A stretch of 64,000 nt of DNA. It comes from Methylobacterium sp. 2A. Lineage in GTDB: Bacteria; Pseudomonadota; Alphaproteobacteria; Rhizobiales; Beijerinckiaceae. A model generated the notes under the pieces. It did no database searches, was not told the origin of the DNA, and worked only from the letters and a program-made list of their open reading frames with translations. This document shows, piece by piece, positions 8,750-17,791 of this stretch. Each line of letters starts with the position of its first letter. Position 1 is the first letter of the stretch. The position numbers and the translations under genes are program-made. The stretch is from NCBI RefSeq assembly GCF_009806555.1, contig NZ_VUOK01000003.1, positions 1-64,000 of the forward strand, read 5' to 3'.

Positions 8750-11700
8750 TCACTCGCCGGTCAGCGCGGCCTTGGTGCGGGACCACCAGCCGGCGCGCTT
8801 GGGCCGGTCCGGATCGGACGGGGGCGTCAGCACGACCGCCACGGGCTCGGGCGCCGGCTCAGCGGTCGACGCGGGGGCCGGCTCGGCGGCGCCGTTCGTC
8901 GGCTGGGGCTCTGCGGCCTCCGCCGCCGGGGCGGCGACCGGCAGGTCCACCACCGTCTCGTTGGAGGCGGCCTCGGGGGCGGCCTCGACGACTTCGGCCA
9001 CGGCTTCGACGCTCACCGGCTCCTCCGCCGGCAAGGCGACCGCTTCGTCGGAGGCGGCAGCCTCCTCCGTCTCGGCGCCCTCGCGGGTGCGGCCCTCGCC
9101 GCGCCCACGTCCGCCCCGGCGTCCGCGGCGACGGCGGCGTCCGCCCTCGTCCTCGGCCTGGACCGTCTCGTCCGGGCCCGTCACGACCGCGTCGGACGCG
9201 CCACCCTCGGCGGTGACGGCCGCCTCAACCGGCTCGCCGGTCGCCGCCTCGTTGGCGTTCGCCGGCTCGTCGCCGTCCCACTCCTCGTCCCGGCCATCCT
9301 CGTCGGATTGCGGCGCGCCCTGGCGCTCCTGCTCGGAACGCCCCTCCGAGCGGCCGCCCCGACGCCGGCGGCGCCGGCGGCGACGGCGGCCGTCGCCCTC
9401 GTCGCGGGTGCCGTCCTCCCGGGCCTCGGTGCGGGTCTCCTCGGCCTCGCCCTCGGCTTCACCCTCGACTTCGGCCTCGGCCTCCTCGACCTCCTCGTCC
9501 TCGTCGTCGAACTCCGTGGTCGGCGAGATCGCCTGGGCGCGCACGCCCGTCACGGGGCCCTCGGCCCGCTGGGCCGGCTCACCGCGATCGAGCTGGAACG
9601 CCGCGGTCGCCGCCAGCCGCTCGTCGGCCGCGATCGTGATGGTCACGCCGAACCGCACCTCCAGCTCGCGCAGGTGCCCGCGCTTCTGGTTGAGGATGTA
9701 GAGGGCGACCTCCGTGCGGGTGCGCAGCACGAGGTTGTGGGAGGCCGACTTGAGCAGCGCCTCCTCGATCGAGCGCAGGATGTGCAGCGCGACCGACGCG
9801 GTGGCGCGCACGTAGCCCGAGCCGCCGCAATGCGCGCAGGGGATCGAGGAGGATTCGAGCACGCCGGTGCGGATGCGCTGGCGGCTCATCTCCAGGAGGC
9901 CGAAGGGCGAGATCCGGCCGACCTGGATACGGGCACGGTCGTTCTTCAGGCACTCGTTGAGCTTCTTCTCGACCGCGCGGTTGTTGCGCTTCTCCTCCAT
10001 GTCGATGAAGTCGATGACGATCAGGCCCGCGAGGTCGCGCAGGCGCAGCTGCCGGGCGACCTCCTCGGCGGCCTCCAGGTTCGTCTTGAGGGCGGTGTCC
10101 TCGATGTCGTGCTCGCGGGTGGCGCGGCCGGAATTCACGTCGATCGAGACCAGCGCCTCGGTCGGGTTGATCACGAGGTAGCCGCCGGACTTCAGCGAGA
10201 CATGGGTCGAGAACATCGCGTCGAGCTGCTGCTCGACGCCGAAACGGGCGAAGATCGGCGTCGAGTCGCGGTAGGGCTTCACGACCTTGGACTGGCCGGG
10301 CATCAGCATCCGCATGAAGTCCTTGGCCTCGCGGTAGGCGTCCTCGCCGGCGACCAGAACCTCGTCCAGATCCTTGTTGTAGAGGTCGCGGATGGCGCGC
10401 TTGATCAGCGAACCCTCCTCATAGACCAAAGCCGGGGCCATCGAGGTCAGCGTCAGCTCGCGGACCGACTCCCACAGGCGCATCAGGTACTCGAAGTCCC
10501 GGGCGATCTCGGGCTTGGAGCGCGAGGCGCCGGCGGTGCGCAGGATGACGCCCATCCCCTCGGGCACCTCCAGATCCTGCACGACCTCCTTGAGGCGCTT
10601 GCGGTCGGCCGCCGAGGTGATCTTTCGCGAGATCCCGCCGCCGCGGCCGGTGTTCGGCATCAGCACCGAGTAGCGGCCGGCCAGCGACAGGTAGGTGGTG
10701 AGCGCCGCGCCCTTCGTGCCGCGCTCCTCCTTGACCACCTGCACCAGGATGATCTGGCGGCGCTTGATCACCTCCTGGATCTTGTACTGGCGGCGGTAGT
10801 GGCGCGGACGCTCGGGGATCTCGGCCAGCGCGTCGCCGTTGCCGCCGACCTGGGCGATCTTGGGCTCGGCGTCGGGATCGTCGGATTCCTCGTCCGACTC
10901 CTCATCGTCGTCGGACTCGTCCTCGTCGTCCTCCGATTCGTCCTCATCCTCGTCGTCGTCGTCGGATTCGTCCTCCTCGGACTCGTCCTCGTCGGACAGC
11001 TCGTCGAGCTCGCCGACGGCCGCGCCGCTGTGGCCCGAGGCCTCCGCGACATCCTCCGCGACGGTCTCGGCCGGCTCCTCGGCCACGGTCAGGGCCTCGG
11101 CCACGGCGATCCGGGCCTCGGGCTCGGCCGGATCGTCCTGGTCGGTCGCGGCCTCCTCGGCCTGCGCGGCGACCGGAGCGGGATCCACGGTTTCGGCCGC
11201 CGGCTCGGCCTGCGGCTCGGGGATATCCCCGGCCGCGGTCTCGGAGGCGAGCGCCTCCTGCACCGCCTCGGGGTTCTCGGCGAGCGTGTCGGGCATGCCG
11301 GCCGGCGCGATCCCAGCCTCCGTGGGGGTCTCGGTGCGATCCGCGTCACCCGCGACCTGACCCTCGGTCTGATCCTCGACCTGCGCGGCCTCGTGCGCGT
11401 CCTCGGCGCTCACCGTCTCGTCGGCGCTGTGGGCGCGGGCCTCGGCGCGGCGGCCGCGGGAGCGGCGGGGCGAGCGGCGGCGGCGCTCCTCGCGCTCGCG
11501 GTGCTCCTCGGCGTCGCGCGCCTCCTCCTCGAGGAGCGCCTGCCGGTCGGCGAGCGGGATCTGGTAGTAGTCGGGGTGGATCTCGTTGAAGGCCAGGAAG
11601 CCGTGGCGGTTGCCGCCATACTCCACGAAGGCCGCCTGGAGCGAGGGCTCCACGCGGGTAACCTTGGCGAGGTAGATGTTGCCGCGCAGCTGGCGCCGGT

Positions 11701-11800
11701 TGGCGGCTTCGAAGTCGAACTCCTCGACCCTAGACCCTTGGACCGTGACGACCCGGGTCTCTTCCGGGTGCATCGCGTCGATCAGCATTTTGTTGGCCAT
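8750..11800 (-). CDS. rne: Ribonuclease E
   Basis: The 1016-residue protein begins MANKMLIDAMHPEETRVVTV and has the RNase E/G catalytic core. The S1 domain starts near residue 37 (RGNIYLAKVTRVEPSLQAAF). It is interrupted after EIHPDYYQIPLADR by about 240 mostly acidic residues, then resumes at YKIQEVIKRRQIILVQV. Catalytic aspartates lie in SIDVNSG and VIDFIDM, and the zinc-link cysteines in CAHCGGSGYV. The C-terminal 300 residues are low-complexity, with arginine-rich RNA-binding blocks and acidic stretches, as expected for the degradosome scaffold. It initiates mRNA decay and processes rRNA and tRNA precursors. The ATG at 11800 follows a long untranslated region. Confidence 0.95.
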   Translation of the reverse strand: MANKMLIDAMHPEETRVVTVQGSRVEEFDFEAANRRQLRGNIYLAKVTRVEPSLQAAFVEYGGNRHGFLAFNEIHPDYYQIPLADRQALLEEEARDAEEHREREERRRRSPRRSRGRRAEARAHSADETVSAEDAHEAAQVEDQTEGQVAGDADRTETPTEAGIAPAGMPDTLAENPEAVQEALASETAAGDIPEPQAEPAAETVDPAPVAAQAEEAATDQDDPAEPEARIAVAEALTVAEEPAETVAEDVAEASGHSGAAVGELDELSDEDESEEDESDDDDEDEDESEDDEDESDDDEESDEESDDPDAEPKIAQVGGNGDALAEIPERPRHYRRQYKIQEVIKRRQIILVQVVKEERGTKGAALTTYLSLAGRYSVLMPNTGRGGGISRKITSAADRKRLKEVVQDLEVPEGMGVILRTAGASRSKPEIARDFEYLMRLWESVRELTLTSMAPALVYEEGSLIKRAIRDLYNKDLDEVLVAGEDAYREAKDFMRMLMPGQSKVVKPYRDSTPIFARFGVEQQLDAMFSTHVSLKSGGYLVINPTEALVSIDVNSGRATREHDIEDTALKTNLEAAEEVARQLRLRDLAGLIVIDFIDMEEKRNNRAVEKKLNECLKNDRARIQVGRISPFGLLEMSRQRIRTGVLESSSIPCAHCGGSGYVRATASVALHILRSIEEALLKSASHNLVLRTRTEVALYILNQKRGHLRELEVRFGVTITIAADERLAATAAFQLDRGEPAQRAEGPVTGVRAQAISPTTEFDDEDEEVEEAEAEVEGEAEGEAEETRTEAREDGTRDEGDGRRRRRRRRRRGGRSEGRSEQERQGAPQSDEDGRDEEWDGDEPANANEAATGEPVEAAVTAEGGASDAVVTGPDETVQAEDEGGRRRRRGRRGGRGRGEGRTREGAETEEAAASDEAVALPAEEPVSVEAVAEVVEAAPEAASNETVVDLPVAAPAAEAAEPQPTNGAAEPAPASTAEPAPEPVAVVLTPPSDPDRPKRAGWWSRTKAALTGE

Positions 11801-12453
11801 GTCGGACTCTCGGCATGGCGGCCGACGTCGTTCTCCGTGCCCGTGGTCCCGGCGGCGCCTCGCCCGACGTCAATGCTGTCGGGCGCGGTGCCGGCCTCGT
11901 CGCCGAGGCGGATGGGTTCGAGGGGAAATTGCCGTCAACCGCCGGTCGGCGCAAAGGGCGCCTGGGGTTGAACCTGGCCGGGTCGACAGACGGACCGGCG
12001 CGACGCGCGTCTTGCGCCGCCGGGGCACGCGCAGCGTTATGCTGGGCCGTGCGTCCGTCCATCGTGATCCCGACCTCGCGAAATGCTCTCGGCCGGATCG
12101 GACCGGCCGTGAATTCCTGGGGTGCGGCGGAGAACCCGCCGCGACGTGCGACACCTGCCCGATCGGGGACGACACCCGTCGCCGCCAGACGGGCCGACAG
12201 GGCCCGCCGCGACACCGCCGCCGTCTTCGCGAGGAATTCGGCTGCGTCCGCGGGCCGTTGCGGCGGCCGGCGGGACCGGAAAGGGGTCCGTATCATTACA
12301 GACCGCTGCGCGGATTTGGCAAGGGTCAACCGTGAATAGATGTCACGGGGGTGTCATGGGGCGCGGGCGCGGCGACCGAGCCGTTGCTCCCCGAAATGCG
12401 CCGGCTCCGCGTCGTCCGCGAAGCGGGCTGTCGATCGGAGGGCTTTTGGACCG
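11801..12453 (-). other. Long non-coding region and probable rne leader
   Basis: No credible protein fits these 650 bases in either direction; the open frames are arginine-rich noise. RNase E genes commonly have long 5' untranslated regions used for self-cleavage control. Most of this stretch could be that leader, starting near a promoter-like pair at 12293-12329. No specific RNA fold could be assigned. Confidence 0.4.
12293..12329 (-). promoter_or_regulatory. Possible sigma-70 promoter for rne
   Basis: On the minus strand TTGCCA (12322-12317) and TAATGA (12298-12293) are 18 bases apart. A better -35 hexamer, TTGACC (12329-12324), lies just upstream but is too far from that -10. This would give an rne leader of nearly 500 bases. 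Weak prediction. Confidence 0.3.
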
Positions 12454-12735
12454 CTACGCCGCCACGGCGAGGCGCACGCCGAAGGCCTTCAGCACCCGCA
12501 GCAGCGTGTCGAGCGTGGGGTTTCCGTTGTCGCTGAACGCCTTGTAGAGCGCCTCACGGCTGATCCCCGTCTCGCGCGCGAGCGCCGACATTCCCTTCGA
12601 TCGGGCGATGGTGTTGAGGGCACGGAGCACTTCCTCCTGCGTCCCGTCCTCCAGGTACGTATCGAGATAGGCTGCGATATCTGCGGGTGTGTTCAGCACC
12701 TCGGCCGCGTCCCAAGGCTGTGTTTCGATGGCCAT
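12454..12735 (-). CDS. HigA-like addiction-module antitoxin (COG3636 type)
   Basis: The 93-residue protein starts MAIETQPWDAAEVLNTPADI and carries an XRE-like helix-turn-helix (GMSALARETGISREALYKAF). It ends in the LKAFGVRLAVAA tail usual for this putative addiction module antidote family. Such genes normally follow a RelE/HigB-type toxin gene, and remnants of that toxin lie immediately upstream in the same frame. The frame continues into the toxin fragment without a stop, so a longer fused product from 12837 is possible. I chose the ATG at 12735 because the family begins there. Confidence 0.8.
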   Translation of the reverse strand: MAIETQPWDAAEVLNTPADIAAYLDTYLEDGTQEEVLRALNTIARSKGMSALARETGISREALYKAFSDNGNPTLDTLLRVLKAFGVRLAVAA

Positions 12736-12875
12736 GCCACAAACCTCGCGTGCCATCCTTTTCGCCCGTGCGATGTCCCGAGCCTGCGAACCCTTGTCGC
12801 CGCCGCACAGCAGGACCACGACGACGTCACCACGCATCGTATGGGATATCTGGTTCGCGGACCGAAGTCGAAGTC
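12736..12875 (-). pseudogene. Remnant of RelE/HigB-type toxin gene
   Basis: The fragment RGDVVVVLLCGGDKGSQARD and the following IARAKRMARE are the typical C-terminal end of Gp49/HigB-type toxins. Just upstream, DFDFGP sits in another frame, matching the toxin motif that normally precedes GYR-like residues. That implies a one-base frameshift near 12850. The N-terminal half is missing and replaced by the palindromic repeat at 12927. The toxin is therefore broken while its antitoxin is intact. Confidence 0.6.
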
Positions 12876-12926
12876 CTCCTCACGATGCACGACCTGATAC
12901 TGGAACGGCTCGGATCGATCGTCCAA

Positions 12927-13054
12927 CCCACCCCCTCATCCTGAGGTGACCGCGAAGCGGGCCTCGAAGGAGGGCTTCAGGGATCGCGCGGCCGGCTGGA
13001 ACCCTCCTTCGAGGCCTCCGCTACGCTCCGGCACCTCAGGATGAGGGGGGTGGG
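12927..13054. repeat. 128-bp palindromic repeat element
   Basis: The left arm (12927-12948, CCCACCCCCTCATCC then TGAGGTG) pairs with the right arm (13032-13054, CACCTCAGGATGAGG then GGGGTGGG). An inner pair, CCTCGAAGGAGGG and CCCTCCTTCGAGG, adds to the stem. This CCTCATCCTGAGGTG type of palindrome is common between genes in Rhizobiales. Here it sits where the toxin gene should begin. Confidence 0.75.
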
Positions 13055-13142
13055 TGGGATCACGCAGTCATTTTGCGGTCGGCCACCGTCGAACACGGTG
13101 GTACTTCGCGGAGGGCGCGCCTACGCCGGAGCTGAACCTCTC

Positions 13143-14471
13143 TCACTCCGCCGCCTCCAGCCGCGGCGCCACGCCCGCGAGCGCGGCGGGCTTCGGGCCG
13201 CCGGTCGCCCAGTCGAGCAGCTCCACCGTGTGGACGATCGGGATGCCGGTGCCCTTCCCGATCTGCGTGGCGCAGCCGATATTGCCGGTGGCGATCACGT
13301 CGGGGCGCACGCGCTCGATATTGGCGACCTTCCGGGCGCGCAGCTTCGCGGCCAGTTCCGGCTGCAGGATGTTGTAGGTCCCCGCCGAGCCGCAGCAGAT
13401 ATGGCCCTCGGGCACGTCCTTCACGGTGAAGCCCGCGCGCTTCAGCAGCGTCTTGGGCTCCAGGCGGATGCCCTGGCCGTGCTGCATCGAGCAGGCCGAA
13501 TGATAGGCCACGACGAGATCGGTCTCGGCGACGGGGGCGAGATCCAGCAGCGCGAGATACTCGGTGACGTCCTTGGCGAGCGCCGACACCCGCTTCGCCT
13601 TCTCGGCATAGGCCGGGTCGTCGCGGAACAGGAAGCCGTAATCCTTGATCGTCGTGCCGCAGCCCGAGGCCGTGACCAGGATCGCGTCGAGCCCCTTGGC
13701 GATCTCGGCATCCCAGGCGTCGATCGCCTGCTTGGCGAGCGCGTGGGCCGAATCCGCCTTGCCCATGTGGTGGGTCAGCGCCCCGCAGCAGCCCTCCTGG
13801 GCGTGGACGACCTCGATCCCGTGGCGGTTGAGGAGCCGGATCGCCGCCGCGTTGAAATCCGGCCGCAGCACGCTCTGGGCGCAGCCGCGCAGCAGGGCGA
13901 CGCGCTTGGCCGCCGTACCGGTCGCCGCGGGAAACCGGCCGGGCCGGTTGGTCGGCTCCCGGGGCGGCATGCCGGAGGGCGCGAGGTCGAGCATCGCGGC
14001 GAGCCGATTGCCGACCCGCGGCAGCCGGGCCACCAGGCTGCGGAACGGCGCGCCGATCCTGGCGGCCGCGAGCGCGAGGCGGAAGCGGTTCGGATAGGGC
14101 AGGACCTGCGCCAGCAGCGCCCGCAGGAACCGGTCGCCGGCGGGGCGCGCGTAGGTCTCCTCGATATGCGTCCGGGCATGATCGACGAGGTGCATGTAGT
14201 GCACGCCCGAGGGGCAGGTGGTCATGCAGGACAGGCAGGACAGGCAGCGGTCGACATGCTTGACCACCTCCGGCGAGGCCGGCTTGCCGCCCTCCAGCAT
14301 GTCCTTGATCAGGTAGATCCGTCCGCGCGGGGAATCGAGCTCGTCGCCGAGCAGCAGGTAGGTCGGACAGGTCGCCGTGCAGAAGCCGCAATGCACGCAG
14401 GTCCGCAGGATCTTTTCGGACGCCGCCATCGCGGGGTCGGCGAGCTGGGCGGGGGCGAAGTTGGTTTGCAC
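13143..14471 (-). CDS. glcF: Glycolate oxidase iron-sulfur subunit GlcF
   Basis: The 442-residue protein starts at a GTG (14471) behind AGGAAGAG. Two 4Fe-4S ferredoxin motifs lie near the N-terminus (CVHCGFCTATCP and CLSCLSCMTTCP). They are followed by two CCG-type cysteine-rich domains (EGCCGALTHHMGK, HICCGSAGTYN). This is the GlcF architecture: it passes electrons from the flavin subunits of glycolate oxidase to the respiratory chain. The glcE gene lies upstream, separated by a 109-bp repeat element. Confidence 0.93.
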   Translation of the reverse strand: MQTNFAPAQLADPAMAASEKILRTCVHCGFCTATCPTYLLLGDELDSPRGRIYLIKDMLEGGKPASPEVVKHVDRCLSCLSCMTTCPSGVHYMHLVDHARTHIEETYARPAGDRFLRALLAQVLPYPNRFRLALAAARIGAPFRSLVARLPRVGNRLAAMLDLAPSGMPPREPTNRPGRFPAATGTAAKRVALLRGCAQSVLRPDFNAAAIRLLNRHGIEVVHAQEGCCGALTHHMGKADSAHALAKQAIDAWDAEIAKGLDAILVTASGCGTTIKDYGFLFRDDPAYAEKAKRVSALAKDVTEYLALLDLAPVAETDLVVAYHSACSMQHGQGIRLEPKTLLKRAGFTVKDVPEGHICCGSAGTYNILQPELAAKLRARKVANIERVRPDVIATGNIGCATQIGKGTGIPIVHTVELLDWATGGPKPAALAGVAPRLEAAE

Positions 14472-14494
14472 GGTCTCTTCCTGCCTGCCTGCTC

Positions 14495-14603
14495 TCCTCC
14501 CCCTTGTGGGGAGGAGTTGGAGGTGGGGGTGGTGCAGACGGCACCGCGGCGCTCGATCCTGAGCCACCCCCACCCCTGACCCCTCCCCACAAGGGGGAGG
14601 GGA
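14495..14603. repeat. 109-bp inverted-repeat element between glcE and glcF
   Basis: The element starts TCCTCCCCCTTGTGGGGAGG and ends with its near complement. An inner GGTGGGGGTGGTGCAG / CCACCCCCACC pair also matches. The same element, in the opposite orientation and the same length, lies at 63471-63579 inside an IS remnant, so it is a dispersed mobile or REP-like repeat. It separates two genes of one operon without stopping either frame. Confidence 0.78.
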
Positions 14604-14608
14604 AAAAT

Positions 14609-15826
14609 TCAAACCTGCGCGTACATCCGGCCCGGGTTGAGCACGCCGTTCGGATCGTGTGCGGCCTTGATGCCCGCGGTGAGCCGCATCAGCGGCTCGG
14701 CGAGCGGCTCGAACACCGGGACCGCGGCGCGCACGGCGTCCGGCGCGCGCACCAGCGTGGCGTGGCCGCCCTGCGCCCGCACGGCCTTGCGCACCGCCTC
14801 CGCGCCGGCGTCGCCCTGCGCGCCGGTGGCGAGCCAGATCAGGCCGCCGCCCCAGTCGAAGAACCAGCGCGCGTCCCGCTCGGCCGCCACCGCAGCCGCG
14901 AGCGCCGGTCCGCGGGTCGGCGCCGTGGAGATCCGCCAGAGCGCCGCGTCCCGGGGCTCGGCGAGCGGCGCGGCGTCGCGCACGCCCCGCCAGAGGGCTG
15001 CGCCGGCCTCGCCGTCGATGATCTCGGGCTGCCCGTAGCGCTTCAGCAGGCGCCGCAATTCGCCGGTGCGGTAGTCGATCGACTCCGAAAACCCTTCGCA
15101 CCGCATCAGCGTGCGCGCCTCCGGGGCGCCGATCCCGGCGGGCAGGTGCGCCGCCCCGGTCAGCTCGAACGGCGAACCCAGGGCCTCCGACAGGGCCGTG
15201 ACCGCCCGGGCATCGTCGAGGCCGGAGAAGACCAGGGTGGCGACGCGCTCGCTCGCCGGCAGGACCTTGAAGGTCACCTCGGTGAGGAGCCCGAGGGTGC
15301 CGTGCGCGCCGGCCATCAGCTTCACGAGGTCGAGGCCGGTGACGTTCTTCATCACCCGCCCGCCCGACTTGATCGCCTCGCCCCGCCCGTTGACGAAGCG
15401 CACGCCGATCAGGCTGTCCCGCGCCGCGCCGGCATTGATCCGCCGGGGGCCGGCATTGTTGATCGCCGCCACGGCGCCGAGGGTCGGCTCGCCGCCGGTG
15501 CCGTAGAGGCCGCGCAGGTCCATGGGCTCGAAGGGCAGCATCTGGCCCTTCGAGGCGAGCAGCGCCTCGACCTCGGCGAGCGGCGTCCCGGCCCGGGCCG
15601 CCACCACCATCTCGGCGGGCTCGTAGAGCGTGATGCCGGTGAGTTTCTTCGCCGAGAGCGTCGCGCTGTCCTGCGCCGGACGGCCGAGCCCGGCCGCCGT
15701 GCCGCCGCCTTCGAGCCGCAGCCGCTCGCCGCGCCCGGCCGCCGCCCGCACGATCTCGGCGGCCTCCGCCTCGGTGCCGGGCTCGTAGACGCCCATCGTT
15801 GCCGCCCCGGTCCTGTTTGTATCCAT
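14609..15826 (-). CDS. glcE: Glycolate oxidase FAD-binding subunit GlcE
   Basis: The 405-residue protein has an N-terminal FAD-binding PCMH domain (RLEGGGTAAGLGRP, and PTLGAVAAINNAGPRRINAG near residue 115) and ends DPNGVLNPGRMYAQV, the typical GlcE terminus. GlcE is the second flavin-domain subunit of glycolate oxidase (GlcDEF), which makes glyoxylate from glycolate. The usual glcD gene is not adjacent. The gene upstream is an unrelated flippase on the same strand, so glcD must be elsewhere or outside the window. Confidence 0.92.
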   Translation of the reverse strand: MDTNRTGAATMGVYEPGTEAEAAEIVRAAAGRGERLRLEGGGTAAGLGRPAQDSATLSAKKLTGITLYEPAEMVVAARAGTPLAEVEALLASKGQMLPFEPMDLRGLYGTGGEPTLGAVAAINNAGPRRINAGAARDSLIGVRFVNGRGEAIKSGGRVMKNVTGLDLVKLMAGAHGTLGLLTEVTFKVLPASERVATLVFSGLDDARAVTALSEALGSPFELTGAAHLPAGIGAPEARTLMRCEGFSESIDYRTGELRRLLKRYGQPEIIDGEAGAALWRGVRDAAPLAEPRDAALWRISTAPTRGPALAAAVAAERDARWFFDWGGGLIWLATGAQGDAGAEAVRKAVRAQGGHATLVRAPDAVRAAVPVFEPLAEPLMRLTAGIKAAHDPNGVLNPGRMYAQV

Positions 15827-15938
15827 TCCAGGACGGGTGTCGCCGGAACGGGCGGCGGATTCAAGCGGAGGTGGCGTCGCGGGGTTTCAGCACCCGGATT
15901 CTCTCTGCGGCGCCGCGGTCGCGATCGGTGGATTAATC

Positions 15939-17381
15939 CTACTCCGCCGCCGCCACCCGCGCCGGGCGCAGCCGGGCGGCGACCTGACGGCGCAGCCCTG
16001 CGATGTCGAAGATCCAGACCAGCGCCCCGTAGAGGAGCATCCCGGCCGGGACCAGCGCCGCCAGTGCGGTCGCCGGGGGCAGGTGGCGGAACGGTGCGAG
16101 CGCCAGGCCCATCGCGGCGCAGGCCAGCGACGCCGCCCCGATCGAACCCCAGGGCAGGCGGATGCGCTCCGGTCCCGTCAGGGCGCGCCAGCCGAGCCAC
16201 AGCGCGGCAGCGGCGAGCCCGGCGGTCTGCGCCAGCGCGACACCGATCCCGCCCAGACGGTCCGGCAGGACCAGAAGGCCGGCCCCGTTGACCGCGAGCC
16301 CGACCAGGGCGGCGGCGATCACCGGCAGGGTCCGGCGGCGGATCTGGAAGACCGGATTGAGGGCGTAGAACATCATGGTCAGGCAGAACAGGCCCGGCAT
16401 CAGCGTGACGCTGTAGCGCGCGAACGGACCGCGATAGGCGTCCGGCACCACCAGCGCCTGGAGGGCCGGCAGCACGGCCCAGAAGCCGACCGCGCAGGGC
16501 GCCAGCAGCGCGAACACCATGCCGGCATTGTCGGCGACCTGCGCCTCGGCGGCGGCGCGGCCGCGCTGCTCCTCGGCCTGGACGGCGAGCTGGAACAGCA
16601 GCAGGTCGAGGGCGGTGCCGAGCGTCATCAGGGCGCGGGACGTGACGTCGGCGGCGAGCGCGAAATAGCCGGCCTCCGCGAATCCGGCATGGCCCGCGAT
16701 CACGCCCCGGTTGACGAAGGCGAGGCATTGATAGGCGGTGTTGGCGGCGATCAGCGGCAGGCCGTAGCGGGCGAAGACCCGCCACGTCGCCGAGAGGCGC
16801 GGCCGCTCGACCGGCGCGTGCGGGTCGCGCAGCGGGTGGCGCAGCAGGACGACCGCCAGGAACTGGCTCAAGCCCGCCGCCGCCAGCACCCAGGCCGGCT
16901 GCGGCAGCCACCACGCGGCCGCCGCCATCAGCGCGAGGGCGAGGACGTTCTTCACCGCCACGAGGCCGAGATAGAGCTTTCCGTCGAACCGGGCTCGGGC
17001 CAAAGCCGCGTGATAGTCGAACACCCCGATCCCGAAGGCCGCGAGCCCGGTGCCGCACAGGATTGCCGCGCGCCCGTCCGCGCCGTCGGCGAAGCCGAAG
17101 GCGCCGCACAGGGCGGCAGCGGCCAGCAGCAGCAGGCCGATGCGCAGATAGGCCCGGTCGAGCCCGTGGCGGATCCAGGGCTCGTCCATCCGCACCCGCC
17201 CCGAATAGAAGCGCGTCGCCGAGAGCCGCAGCCATTCGAACAGCACCGTGTTGAGCACGGTCGCCCCGGTGGTCGCCAGGGCGAATCGCCCGAAATCGGC
17301 CGGGCCGAGCAGCTTGGCGATCAGCAGGCCCAGGACGAAGTTGAGCCCCGCGTTGATGGCGAAGGCGGCGATCACGGCCAT
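15939..17381 (-). CDS. Wzx-type polysaccharide flippase (MOP superfamily)
   Basis: The 480-residue protein is mostly hydrophobic with 12-14 predicted helices. It begins MAVIAAFAINAGLNFVLGLL and has the early LGPADFGRFALATTGATV segment typical of polysaccharide exporters in the MOP superfamily. Such proteins flip lipid-linked oligosaccharides across the inner membrane. No glycosyltransferases are nearby, so its polymer is unknown. The start at 17381 fits the first membrane helix. Confidence 0.82.
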   Translation of the reverse strand: MAVIAAFAINAGLNFVLGLLIAKLLGPADFGRFALATTGATVLNTVLFEWLRLSATRFYSGRVRMDEPWIRHGLDRAYLRIGLLLLAAAALCGAFGFADGADGRAAILCGTGLAAFGIGVFDYHAALARARFDGKLYLGLVAVKNVLALALMAAAAWWLPQPAWVLAAAGLSQFLAVVLLRHPLRDPHAPVERPRLSATWRVFARYGLPLIAANTAYQCLAFVNRGVIAGHAGFAEAGYFALAADVTSRALMTLGTALDLLLFQLAVQAEEQRGRAAAEAQVADNAGMVFALLAPCAVGFWAVLPALQALVVPDAYRGPFARYSVTLMPGLFCLTMMFYALNPVFQIRRRTLPVIAAALVGLAVNGAGLLVLPDRLGGIGVALAQTAGLAAAALWLGWRALTGPERIRLPWGSIGAASLACAAMGLALAPFRHLPPATALAALVPAGMLLYGALVWIFDIAGLRRQVAARLRPARVAAAE

Positions 17382-17791
17382 GAACGGCGTCTCACGGGCG
17401 GCGGGGTCCCTCGGGCGGGCGGTGCGGTGTAGCGCGGCAGCCGTAAAACTCTTCTAACGGGGCAGCATCGCGGCAGAGCCCCGTATCGGGCGGCATCGTC
17501 AGATCCGGGCGGCGCCGGCAGGCCCGTCCCTCAGCGCGCGGACTCCGCAGCCTCCCGGCCCGTCCACGATGCAGGGCCGGGAAATTGTACGCGCGGCGCG
17601 CGCAATGCAACGGCGGGATTCGTCGAGGGTCCATGCCGACGAAACCGCAATTCAAAGGCAACAATTATTCCACGACGGCATTTTTATTGGATGAGTCAAA
17701 TCTTTGTATCGGATCAAAGGCGGATTTGAGACATTTGTTGATTCCGCGCTCTGCGGCTAAGCCTGTCCGGCATCGTCGGAGGGCAGACGGC
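17382..17791. other. Divergent intergenic region, flippase to chemotaxis receptor
   Basis: This gap holds no credible gene. The part from about 17640 to 17740 is clearly more AT-rich than its surroundings, as expected for promoter DNA of the receptor. A GGAGGG binding site at 17778-17783 serves the downstream start. I could not assign a definite -35/-10 or flagellar sigma pair. Confidence 0.4.

Noticed and set aside
10865-11000. Simple trinucleotide repeat or microsatellite
   Set aside because: It is the GAN-type codon tract of the acidic insert of RNase E, in frame and imperfect.
9308-11971. An 887-codon open frame antisense to rne
   Set aside because: It is the mirror of the RNase E gene; its Leu/Gly/Arg-rich repeats are the complement of the acidic and arginine-rich tracts, and it has no binding site or domain.
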